Of a stretch of DNA of 64,000 nucleotides, positions 46,321 through 53,187 are shown piece after piece. The stretch is taken from NCBI RefSeq assembly GCF_001661495.1, contig NZ_BDDT01000005.1, forward strand, positions 186,001 through 250,000, given 5' to 3'. The position numbers and the translations under genes were made by a program. The notes under the pieces were generated by a model that saw nothing but the letters and a program-made list of their open reading frames with translations, made no database searches and had not been told where the DNA came from. Each line of letters opens with the position of its first letter. Positions within the stretch are counted from its first letter, which is position 1. The DNA is from Pseudoalteromonas prydzensis. Its GTDB lineage: Bacteria > Pseudomonadota > Gammaproteobacteria > Enterobacterales > Alteromonadaceae.

Positions 46321-46872
46321 TTAACTGCTGCTGTCCAATAACGGAAATTGCTTAGCAATCTCAGACTCAGTACTTTGGGCCACCCAACCTTCGGTATTAT
46401 TGAACAAACGGATCGCGGTGAACTCAGGATCTCTGCCCATATCAAACCAATGTGGGGTCAGCTCAGGAACTGAAATTAAATCACCCTGCTGGCAAAGCAC
46501 TTGATATACCTTGTCGTTAATATGTAGGCAAAATAGCCCTTGGCCTTTTACAAAAAAGCGCACTTCATCTTCGCTATGGGTGTGTTCAAATAAAAACTTA
46601 GCACGTAACTCGGCGGCATTTAGGTTGCCTTTTGCCAGCGAAATAACGTCTACAGTTTGATAGCCGCCTTGTTGTTTTAGGCGCTCAATATCTTTGCTAT
46701 AGGCTGCAATAATATCTTCATGGCTGGTATCGGCGTTAATAACAGCGCTTGCTTGCCATTGTTCAAATCGTACATTTACTTTATTCAGCTCAGCGGCAAT
46801 TTGTGCTGCATCTTGGGTATTTAATAATGCATTGCTGGCGTTACAATCGGCAAAAATAGTCAGTTGGCTCAT
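46321..46872 (-). CDS. mtnD: Acireductone dioxygenase
   Basis: The 183-residue cupin has the metal site HTHSEDEVRFFVKGQG and the second His in VPELTPHWFDMG. The three His and one Glu are all present. With Fe(II) it oxidises acireductone to 2-keto-4-methylthiobutyrate and formate; with Ni it makes an off-pathway product. It overlaps mtnC by 4 bp. Normal length. Confidence 0.95.
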   Translation of the reverse strand: MSQLTIFADCNASNALLNTQDAAQIAAELNKVNVRFEQWQASAVINADTSHEDIIAAYSKDIERLKQQGGYQTVDVISLAKGNLNAAELRAKFLFEHTHSEDEVRFFVKGQGLFCLHINDKVYQVLCQQGDLISVPELTPHWFDMGRDPEFTAIRLFNNTEGWVAQSTESEIAKQFPLLDSSS

Positions 46873-47555
46873 GCTAAATGCTCCGCGGTAAATTGGCTGA
46901 AATCGTTAATATAGTTATGTGCAGGCGAGCTTGCTTGACCATCACGAATTAAGTGTAGGGTTTTTAAACCAGCGGCTTTAGCGGCATCCAGCTCTGCGGC
47001 AACATCACTTAAAAATAGCACTTCATGAGCGGCAAAAGGTAATTGGGCAATGATGTTTTCATAAGCGGTGGCTTCTTGTTTAGCGCCCACGTTAGTATCA
47101 AAGTAATCAGTAAATAAGGAGCGAATATCACCAAAGTCAGAGTAGTTAAAAATTAAATGCTGGGCTTTTACTGAGCCTGATGAATACACATATAGTTGCT
47201 GGCCAGCTTGTTGCTGCGCAACTAAGAACTGGTAGGCATCTGGGTATAAATGACCAGTAAAATCGCCATTTTCATAGCCAGTTTGCCAAATAAGGCCTTG
47301 TAACTGTTTTAATGGGGTGATTTTTTTATCGTCACGGATCCATGCAAGCAAAGTGTTAATTACCACATCGATACTGGCATCAGGCTGCTCAATAATCGCT
47401 TTTACGGCAGCAATTTGCTCTGCTACCGCGCTTTGTGTTTGCTGAGCTTTTACAAATTCAGGAAGTTGTTTTGCTGCATATGGAAACAGCATGTCTTTAA
47501 CAAACGAAATACGGGTAATGGTGCCTTCAATATCGGTCAGTAGTGCTTTGATCAT
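46869..47555 (-). CDS. mtnC: Enolase-phosphatase MtnC
   Basis: The 228-residue HAD phosphatase has the MtnC-specific first motif LLTDIEGTITRISFVKDMLFPYA, motif II VYSSGSVKAQ and motif III/IV FLSDVAAELDAAKAAG. It performs both the enolisation and the dephosphorylation of diketomethylthiopentyl-1-phosphate. It overlaps mtnB and mtnD by 4 bp each, so the three enzymes are translationally coupled. Confidence 0.96.
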   Translation of the reverse strand: MIKALLTDIEGTITRISFVKDMLFPYAAKQLPEFVKAQQTQSAVAEQIAAVKAIIEQPDASIDVVINTLLAWIRDDKKITPLKQLQGLIWQTGYENGDFTGHLYPDAYQFLVAQQQAGQQLYVYSSGSVKAQHLIFNYSDFGDIRSLFTDYFDTNVGAKQEATAYENIIAQLPFAAHEVLFLSDVAAELDAAKAAGLKTLHLIRDGQASSPAHNYINDFSQFTAEHLA

Positions 47556-48169
47556 GATTCTAATCCTACTAATTTTAAACGTTCTAATTCACATGCAAAT
47601 AAGAACTCAAGACCTTCTAATTGGCGGCGAACTTCACCGATTGTACGACCCACAACATACAAACCGTGGCCGCGAATAAGTACGCCGTGCTCGATCGGGA
47701 TATGTAGATGGTGATCGCTGACTAATAAGCTAAGGCGGTCAATGTCTTGGTCATTATCAAAAATTGGAATGCTTAAGGTGTCTAAATGTGAGGTTATGCC
47801 AGTTAATGATTTTTGCATTTCGTAGCCGTGTAAATCTAGGCTGTGGCCTTTAATAACTCGTGATAATACTGTTGCGGCGACAGAATGAGTATGTAATACA
47901 TAATTAGCTGAAGGAATTAGTTTATACATACTTAAATGCAGTTCAGTTTCTGCCGATGGCTTGGCGGCACTAGCACTGCGATTACCTGCATGATCTAGTT
48001 CTATAAAGGTATGTGAGCCTAATTGTCCTTTGTCAAAACCGCTGGCAGTCACTACAAAGCCAGTATTGGTTCGCGCTGAAAAGTTACCACCTGTGGCCGG
48101 TACCCAACCACGTTGACTGATCCATTTTCCTGCTTCTATAAGTTCCGAAATAGCGGTATTGTTATGCAT
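47552..48169 (-). CDS. mtnB: Methylthioribulose-1-phosphate dehydratase
   Basis: The 205-residue class II aldolase-fold protein has zinc ligands in VLHTHSVAATVLSR and IRGHGLYVVG, and the N-terminal GWVPATGGNFSAR typical of MtnB. It dehydrates methylthioribulose-1-phosphate. It is the first gene of the mtnBCD operon and diverges from the aminotransferase gene over 90 bp that contain MetJ-like boxes. Confidence 0.95.
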   Translation of the reverse strand: MHNNTAISELIEAGKWISQRGWVPATGGNFSARTNTGFVVTASGFDKGQLGSHTFIELDHAGNRSASAAKPSAETELHLSMYKLIPSANYVLHTHSVAATVLSRVIKGHSLDLHGYEMQKSLTGITSHLDTLSIPIFDNDQDIDRLSLLVSDHHLHIPIEHGVLIRGHGLYVVGRTIGEVRRQLEGLEFLFACELERLKLVGLES

Positions 48170-48188
48170 ACATTCCTCTAGCTAATTT

Positions 48189-48204
48189 AGACGGCTATAC
48201 TTCT
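48189..48204. promoter_or_regulatory. Tandem MetJ-like boxes between mtnB and the aminotransferase gene
   Basis: AGACGGCT-ATACTTCT are two abutting octamers matching the met-box consensus AGACGTCT at 7 and 6 of 8 positions. They are placed to control both divergent operons. Confidence 0.65.
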
Positions 48205-48259
48205 GTTAACAGCAATGATAGCATCGCTTTGGGCGCAAAACCATCATTAAGGGTAACCA

Positions 48260-49402
48260 GTGTTTGAAAGTAAATTGCCAAATTTAGGCACCAGTATTTT
48301 TAGTCAAATGACCGCTTTAGCAAATCAATTTGAAGCCATTAATTTATCGCAGGGTTTTCCTGAGTTTGATGCGCCAGAGTTACTTAAAAAGCAGCTTAAT
48401 CATTATGTATTAGAAGGGGTTAATCAATATTCACCTTCAGCTGGCGTACCACGTCTACAGCAACAAATTGCTCAGTTAGTAAAACGTAAATATGCAGCGG
48501 AGATAGATGCAGCGCAGCAAGTAACCGTCACCTCAGGTGCGACCGAGGCCTTATTTGTAGCCATTCAAGCATTAGTGCGTAAAGGCGATGAAGTTATCGT
48601 ATTTGACCCCGCCTATGACTCATATCAACCTGCGATAGAACTGGCTGGCGGTAAGTCAGTTCATATTGCTTTACAGGCTCCAAGTTATGCAATTGATTGG
48701 CAAGTAGTTGCTAGTGTAGTAAATAGTAAAACACGGGCTATTATGATTAATACTCCGCACAACCCAAGTGGTAAAACGCTAAAACAGCACGATATAAATG
48801 CCCTCAAAGCTTTGGTTCTCGAGCATGATTTATATGTGATAAGTGATGAAGTATACGAGCATATAACCTTTGATAAGCAGCCGCATTTAAGTGTATTGCG
48901 TGATGAGCAATTGTTTGCCCGCAGCTTTGTGATCTCAAGCTTTGGCAAGACTTTTCATAGCACTGGCTGGAAAATGGGTTACTGCATCGCACCCGCGGCA
49001 CTTGCGGTGGAGTTTCGTAAAATTCACCAATATGTGACTTTTTCAAGCTTCACCCCTGCGCAACACGCATTAGCCGATATGCTAGAGCAGCAAGGTGAGC
49101 ATGTGGATGAGCTCAGTGAGTTTTATCAACAAAAACGTGATGTACTTAGTAATGCACTAAAAGAGAGTCGTTTTACCATTTTACCCAGTGAAGGCACTTA
49201 CTTTTTACTACTTGATTACAGTGATGTATCAGATCTCAATGATGTAGAGTTTTGCCACTGGCTAGTAGAGCAAGCAGGGGTTGCCGCCATTCCACTGAGC
49301 GTGTTTTATCAGCAACCAAGCAACGATAAAGTTATTCGCTTATGCTTTGCCAAACATGACGCCACGCTATTACAAGCCGCGGAGATTTTATGTCAACTTT
49401 AA
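48260..49402 (+). CDS. Methionine aminotransferase, YbdL/glutamine-transaminase-K type
   Basis: The 380-residue class I aminotransferase has INLSQGFPEFDAP, the PLP-binding region with ISDEVYEHITFD and the PLP lysine in SFGKTFHSTGWKMGYC. That is the YbdL/KAT pattern. It transaminates 2-keto-4-methylthiobutyrate to methionine, the last step of salvage, preferably with glutamine as donor. The start is GTG 48260 with AAGGG upstream. It overlaps the omega-amidase gene by 13 bp, which fits glutamine use. Confidence 0.92.
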   Translation: MFESKLPNLGTSIFSQMTALANQFEAINLSQGFPEFDAPELLKKQLNHYVLEGVNQYSPSAGVPRLQQQIAQLVKRKYAAEIDAAQQVTVTSGATEALFVAIQALVRKGDEVIVFDPAYDSYQPAIELAGGKSVHIALQAPSYAIDWQVVASVVNSKTRAIMINTPHNPSGKTLKQHDINALKALVLEHDLYVISDEVYEHITFDKQPHLSVLRDEQLFARSFVISSFGKTFHSTGWKMGYCIAPAALAVEFRKIHQYVTFSSFTPAQHALADMLEQQGEHVDELSEFYQQKRDVLSNALKESRFTILPSEGTYFLLLDYSDVSDLNDVEFCHWLVEQAGVAAIPLSVFYQQPSNDKVIRLCFAKHDATLLQAAEILCQL

Positions 49403-50178
49403 CCCTAGCACTGATACAAACATCGCTTGATTGGTTAGATAAAGACGCTAACTTGGCACACTTTAGCAATAAAATAGCTGATATAGATAAATCAGTAGAG
49501 CTTATTTTATTGCCAGAAACATTCGCCACCGGCTTTGCTATCAATCTTGATTGCGCAGAGCCGGATCATCAGTTAGCGCAAGGTAAAGTGCTTGATTGGA
49601 TGATTACTTCGGCAAAATCAAGCAATGCGGTCATTGCCGGCTCGGTATTGGTAACGCAAGGCGATAAAAAAGCTAATCGCTTTTATTGGGTATGGCCCAA
49701 TGGCGAGGTTAAGTTCTACGACAAACGGCATTTATTTTGTTTAGGTAAAGAGGGGGATTTTGTAACCGCAGGGCAGCAACGTGAAGTGTTCACCCTTAAT
49801 GGTTTTAGAATTTTACCGCAAGTATGTTACGACTTACGCTTTCCGGTATTTCAGCGTAATCGCAACGACTACGATGTGATGGTTAATGTCGCCAACTGGC
49901 CTGCTGCACGACGCAAAGTATGGGACACCTTACTAATGGCGCGCGCAATGGAAAACCAGTGTTATGTGATTGGCGTTAATCGTATTGGTGATGATGCTAA
50001 TGGCGTCGCGCACAATGGCGGCACGGCAGTGTATGACTTCAAAGGTGATACGTTAGCAGCCGCTACTGATAACGCAGCTGAGGTTGTTATTACCACGCTG
50101 GATAAACAGCCGCTTGAGCTTTTTAAGCAAAGCTTCCCCGCGCATTTAGATGCCGATGGGTTTAGTTTGGGTTATTAA
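49390..50178 (+). CDS. yafV: Omega-amidase, YafV/Nit2-type carbon-nitrogen hydrolase
   Basis: The 262-residue nitrilase-fold enzyme has the Glu-Lys-Cys triad in LLPETFATGF, KFYDKRHLFCLGKE and LPQVCYDLRFP. YafV/Nit2 hydrolyses 2-oxoglutaramate, the keto-acid left when glutamine donates its amino group, making the aminotransferase step irreversible. The 13-bp overlap with the aminotransferase gene supports this pairing. After the stop, an imperfect stem AAAGAG...CTCTTT at 50182-50203 with a poor T-run may be a weak terminator. Confidence 0.92.
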   Translation: MSTLTLALIQTSLDWLDKDANLAHFSNKIADIDKSVELILLPETFATGFAINLDCAEPDHQLAQGKVLDWMITSAKSSNAVIAGSVLVTQGDKKANRFYWVWPNGEVKFYDKRHLFCLGKEGDFVTAGQQREVFTLNGFRILPQVCYDLRFPVFQRNRNDYDVMVNVANWPAARRKVWDTLLMARAMENQCYVIGVNRIGDDANGVAHNGGTAVYDFKGDTLAAATDNAAEVVITTLDKQPLELFKQSFPAHLDADGFSLGY

Positions 50179-50417
50179 GATAAAGAGACTGTTTAGCCTC
50201 TTTACCCGTTTTACGCAGAAGCACTGTAGGTGAGTTTGATCGCAGCGAAACCCGACAACATACAAAAAAAAATAATCTACAGGCTTGTATCAATACAAGG
50301 CCGTTTATCTGCGATGAATTTTTACCTGCTCACCCAATCGTTACGAGAGAATACCTAGGCTAGGTTAAAGTATTGATTTAATAGGTAGCAACCTATTGCA
50401 TTACTATGATGTATCAG

Positions 50418-50894
50418 TTAGTTATCCGGTTTTTTATCTGCATTGTGATTATATGGTTGGCACAATATCTGAATTTCGTGATGCCCATCATATAATTTAA
50501 ATAACTCATCGCCCCCAGTTTTGTTAAAAAATTGAGATAGGGTTATTTTGTCCTGCTCATACTCCATTAGTAACCAAAAGCCGTAAAAACCTTTAAACCA
50601 AAAATAATAGAATATCGCTGCGAAAAAAAATACTAGATAGGCTGCTTTACCTACTTTCTTTTTATATTTTAAACAACTAAGGAACAACCAAATACAACTC
50701 AACATTGCTAAAATTAAGAATGCTGAAAAAGGAGTAATAACTACTTCAATGTTGTCCCAGCGAGAGCTTAGACAAGAAGCATGTCGGTCTGAAACTATTG
50801 TGTAAATTAAAGTGATTTTGAAAAGGAAGTACAATAATACAGTTGTAAAAACTGCATATAAAATACCACTTTCTTTGTCCTCACTGTTATTCAA
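50418..50894 (-). CDS. Orphan hypothetical membrane protein
   Basis: No family is recognised for this 158-residue frame. It has three predicted membrane helices (about 11-33, 53-75, 84-110), then a polar C-terminus with MEYEQDKITLSQFF and a His/Asn-rich tail. The start is TTG 50892; no ATG lies upstream in frame. Codon use is more AT-rich than that of the neighbouring mtn genes. It sits next to the tRNA-Ser cluster with tRNA-like repeats, a usual place for acquired genes. It may be a real but recently acquired gene; confidence is moderate. Confidence 0.5.
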   Translation of the reverse strand: MNNSEDKESGILYAVFTTVLLYFLFKITLIYTIVSDRHASCLSSRWDNIEVVITPFSAFLILAMLSCIWLFLSCLKYKKKVGKAAYLVFFFAAIFYYFWFKGFYGFWLLMEYEQDKITLSQFFNKTGGDELFKLYDGHHEIQILCQPYNHNADKKPDN

Positions 50895-51055
50895 CTTGTA
50901 GCCTTAGAAAATATTTTGGTGTTTTTAAAAAGAAAAGTCAGAACGATTTTTGAATTTGGTTTAAGAGCTGACTTATGTGTTCTATTTGATATTACATTAC
51001 ACAACTTAGCGGAAGGGATCTAGAGTTTAGTTTTCTGGCCGCACTGCGTGCGTTT

Positions 51056-51107
51056 AACTTTGTTCCTGACAAAGTTTGGTCTCACCTGGTCGAGGGTTCT
51101 CACCCTC
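51056..51107 (+). repeat. tRNA-like repeat copy A
   Basis: On the plus strand a 7-bp stem with a 7-nt loop (AACTTTG-TTCCTGA-CAAAGTT, 51056-51076) has the form of an anticodon arm. A T-arm-like hairpin (GAGGGTTCTCACCCTC, 51092-51107) and CTTC follow. The T-loop is one base short and no D-arm or 5' acceptor is seen, so it is not a working tRNA. It is 75-80% alike to copy B at 51232-51290. Confidence 0.6.
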
Positions 51108-51231
51108 CTTCATCGGTGTAAAGGTTACGGGCATAAAACGATAGGCTTTTTAGACTAGTATTAGTGTCAAACGTGGGGATGGGCTTGCTTACGTCCATGT
51201 AATCAATCGCTTCGCGACGCTTGCAGCGGCC
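51108..51231. other. Spacer between the two tRNA-like repeats
   Basis: No gene. It contains a palindromic TCGCTTCGCGA with flanking GCG-rich sequence at 51208-51218, and otherwise no recognisable element. Confidence 0.35.
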
Positions 51232-51290
51232 CCAAATGTTCCTGACATTTGGTCGAACCCTGGTCGAGGGTTCTCACCCGCCTTCTGCCA
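51232..51290 (+). repeat. tRNA-like repeat copy B, ending in GCCA
   Basis: The arm CCAAATG-TTCCTGA-CATTTGG (51232-51252) has the same 7-nt loop as copy A but a different, fully paired stem. TGGTCGAGGGTTCTCACCC (51261-51279) and CCTTCTGCCA follow. Its 3' half is about 80% identical to the 3' half of the tRNA-Ser(GCU) encoded on the other strand at 51347-51439, and it lies head to head with that gene around the terminator. Confidence 0.6.
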
Positions 51291-51301
51291 TTTTTAACAA
51301 C

Positions 51302-51333
51302 AAAAAAAGCCCCGCAATAAATTGCGGGGCTTT
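51302..51333 (-). terminator. Strong terminator of the tRNA-Ser operon
   Basis: AAAGCCCCGCAAT-TT-ATTGCGGGGCTTT on the minus strand is followed by TTTT. The stem is 13 bp long. It lies 14 bp after the 3' end of tRNA-Ser(GCU). Confidence 0.92.
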
Positions 51334-51346
51334 CTTCGTTATTAAA

Positions 51347-51439
51347 TGGCGGAGAAGGAGGGATTCGAACCCTCGATAGAGCTACAAACCCTATACTCCC
51401 TTAGCAGGGGAGCGCCTTCGGCCACTCGGCCACCTCTCC
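51347..51439 (-). tRNA. tRNA-Ser (anticodon GCU)
   Basis: The 93-nt class II tRNA starts GGAGAGGTGGCCGAGTGG. The anticodon stem is CTCCC/GGGAG around loop CTGCTAA (anticodon GCT), with a long variable arm, T-arm GAGGGTTCGAATCCCTC, discriminator G and encoded CCA. The acceptor stem pairs 7 of 7 with one G-U. It reads AGC/AGU codons and is co-transcribed after tRNA-Ser(UGA). Confidence 0.97.
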
Positions 51440-51490
51440 GGCGCATAAACTGTCATTTTGATGATCGAGTGAACCACCAAAACGTAATAA

Positions 51491-51581
51491 TGGTGGAGAG
51501 ATAGGGATTTGAACCCTAGAGGGGCTATAAACCCCTGCCGGTTTTCAAGACCGGTGCATTCGACCACTCTGCCATCTCTCC
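51491..51581 (-). tRNA. tRNA-Ser (anticodon UGA)
   Basis: The 91-nt class II tRNA starts GGAGAGATGGCAGAGTGG. The anticodon loop CTTGAAA (anticodon TGA) is closed by a CCGGT/ACCGG stem; a long variable arm, T-arm with GGTTCAAATCC and encoded CCA follow. The acceptor stem GGAGAGA/TCTCTCC is perfect. It reads UCA and wobble serine codons. Confidence 0.97.
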
Positions 51582-51592
51582 GTTGGGAAAGA

Positions 51593-51621
51593 ATAATACG
51601 CAGGTGATTGGGGTGTGTAAA
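51593..51621 (-). promoter_or_regulatory. Sigma-70 promoter of the tRNA-Ser operon
   Basis: On the minus strand TTTACA and TATTAT are 17 bp apart, with the -10 ending 11 bp before the tRNA-Ser(UGA) 5' end. Confidence 0.8.
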
Positions 51622-51708
51622 TAGGAAAAAGATCGTTTGCTGTTTTTTTGTTCTAAAAAACAGGTTTTTTTATAAAAAAGGTGTTTTTAGGGAGTTTAAA
51701 GAAGGGGT

Positions 51709-51766
51709 TGCAGCAAACGAGGGAGCTAAATAAGTAGTTTCATTTAGTGGTTGGGTGTTTGCTGCA
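51709..51766. repeat. Nested inverted repeat between small gene and tRNA promoter
   Basis: TGCAGCAAAC (51709-51718) pairs with GTTTGCTGCA (51757-51766). Inside, CTAAAT (51726-51731) pairs with ATTTAG (51742-51747). It lies downstream of the 46-codon gene on the minus strand, so it may form the 3' end of that mRNA. A further 9-bp stem AAGTAATCA/TGATTACTT around 51774-51798 overlaps the stop codon. Confidence 0.45.
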
Positions 51767-51792
51767 CCGCTAAAGTAATCATGGTTGGGTGA

Positions 51793-51933
51793 TTACTTGT
51801 ATTGAACTGCGCCGCCAAGAGCTAGCTTTTTGCCGAAACGGTTTAGTCTGGCAAGCATTTTTGCTTTGCGATTGGTCGGTTTTACTGCAACATGGGTAGC
51901 TGCACTTTCGTTTAAAGTATTTACTGGGTTCAT
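51793..51933 (-). CDS. Small basic protein, 46 residues, unknown function
   Basis: An ATG at 51933 with CGGAGC about 8 bp upstream opens a 46-codon frame ending in TAA. The first half is neutral (MNPVNTLNESAATHVAV). The second is strongly basic and amphipathic, with RKAKMLARLNRFGKKLALGG, ending AVQYK. No family is recognised. Support comes from the good ribosome site, the composition and the isolated position; conservation in relatives would be the test. It stands upstream of the tRNA-Ser operon on the same strand, with stem-loops after the stop. Confidence 0.55.
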   Translation of the reverse strand: MNPVNTLNESAATHVAVKPTNRKAKMLARLNRFGKKLALGGAVQYK

Positions 51934-52255
51934 TACTTTGCTCCGGGTTATGTCTGTTTTGACAACACGGCTATTTTGACTCTAAATTGCACAAAAATAA
52001 AACGATAAAAATTAGGGTGGTCGGATAGAAATAACTAATGTGAAGTGCGGTTATTAACTTGCGGTTAAGTTTGCTTTATTAGTTCGTTTTGCATGGTTAT
52101 GAATATTTTAAATGTATTAATACTTTAAATATAATGGCTTTATTTTATTTTTGATGTTTTTTATGCATTACAAAATACAAAAAGTGAGTAAGTATTCAGA
52201 TTAATTTATCTTTTGAAAAGTCTATTTTTATGTTTTTAAGTGGTCGGGTAGTCAG
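51934..52255. other. AT-rich divergent region, small gene and lipid-kinase gene
   Basis: This very AT-rich stretch should hold promoters in both directions. Repeated GCGGTTA(T/A) occurs near 52048 and 52063. No RNA gene or terminator is apparent. Confidence 0.35.
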
Positions 52256-53110
52256 ATGCTAATAATTATTAAACCAAGCACGCAAAAAAAGCATAAAAAA
52301 AATTGCGCTTGGTTATTAGATCAATGTCAAAAACGTGGCATTGATAACACTATTTTTTATACAACAGGCCATTTTAGTGATGATTGTCAAAAAATAGCGG
52401 TTTTGGCGCGGTCACAAAAGCGTGTTGTTGTGCTTGGTGGTGATGGTAGCTTGCATTTAGCTGTGAACGCCTTGATGGCATTAAATTGCTCATTAGCGTT
52501 ATTACCACAAGGAACAGGCAATGATTTTGCTCGTGGCTTTGGCTGCAGCAACTTGGCTTGGCGTGATGCTATTTTTAGTGATCACGAAGTTAAAATTGAT
52601 ATTGGCCAAATAAATAACCGTTACTTTATTAATATTGCGGGGGTTGGCTTTGATGCGCATGTAGTAAATGCATTGCAAGCTAAGCCTGCATTAACCCCAT
52701 TAGGCTATAGTTTTGCTGGGTTTAAGCATCTACTAGCCTATCAGGCCGCGCACTTAGAGGGCCGCTTTGCTGGGCAGCAATCTCAGTATCATAACTTAAT
52801 TACGGTATTTGCTAATTACCATTATTTTGGTGGGGGATTAAAAATAGCGCCTAAAGCACAATTAAATAATGGCTATTTAGAGTGTTACACAATGGCAGGA
52901 CGGGGTTTGCTTGGTAACTTATATAGTTTTATACGCTTATTACTGCGTAACCACCATGGTATGAAAGGGCTTAGTTATCAGCGTTTAAACACTGCGAATA
53001 TCGATACCCCAGGTTTATTGATAGAAGCAGATGGGGAGCTAGTGGGGATGACCCCGGCTACTGTGACTATTCATCCGCAAGCGCTGCGTTTTTGCATGCC
53101 GCAGTGCTAA
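52256..53110 (+). CDS. YegS/diacylglycerol-kinase-like lipid kinase
   Basis: The 284-residue protein has the DAGK catalytic signature VVVLGGDGSLHLAVNAL, LPQGTGNDFARGFG and the C-terminal beta domain with IEADGELVG. It lacks membrane helices and is of normal family length (about 300). It phosphorylates a lipid such as phosphatidylglycerol or diacylglycerol; which one cannot be told. No good ribosome site precedes ATG 52256. It is followed by a bidirectional terminator. Confidence 0.9.
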   Translation: MLIIIKPSTQKKHKKNCAWLLDQCQKRGIDNTIFYTTGHFSDDCQKIAVLARSQKRVVVLGGDGSLHLAVNALMALNCSLALLPQGTGNDFARGFGCSNLAWRDAIFSDHEVKIDIGQINNRYFINIAGVGFDAHVVNALQAKPALTPLGYSFAGFKHLLAYQAAHLEGRFAGQQSQYHNLITVFANYHYFGGGLKIAPKAQLNNGYLECYTMAGRGLLGNLYSFIRLLLRNHHGMKGLSYQRLNTANIDTPGLLIEADGELVGMTPATVTIHPQALRFCMPQC

Positions 53111-53134
53111 ATTTAGATAATATGTTAGCAATAA

Positions 53135-53163
53135 AAAAGCGCCTAACAAGTAGGCGCTTTTGG
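53135..53163. terminator. Bidirectional terminator between lipid-kinase and DMT-transporter genes
   Basis: AAAAAAGCGCCTA-ACAAG-TAGGCGCTTTT lies between the stops at 53110 (plus) and 53188 (minus). Confidence 0.9.
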
Positions 53164-53187
53164 CGTTAGCTACGTTATAAACGTATT

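Noticed and set aside
51239-51245. A real tRNA-Arg(CCU) at repeat copy B
   Set aside because: The loop TTCCTGA looks like an anticodon loop, but no D-arm or 5' acceptor strand can be drawn and the T-loop is one base short.
50960-51350. CRISPR array suggested by repeated segments near the tRNA genes
   Set aside because: Only two imperfect copies about 175 bp apart with differing stems; no regular short repeats or spacers.
52048-52070. GCGGTTA repeats before the lipid-kinase gene as a replication or DnaA-type region
   Set aside because: Two short copies only; no DnaA boxes or origin-linked genes nearby.
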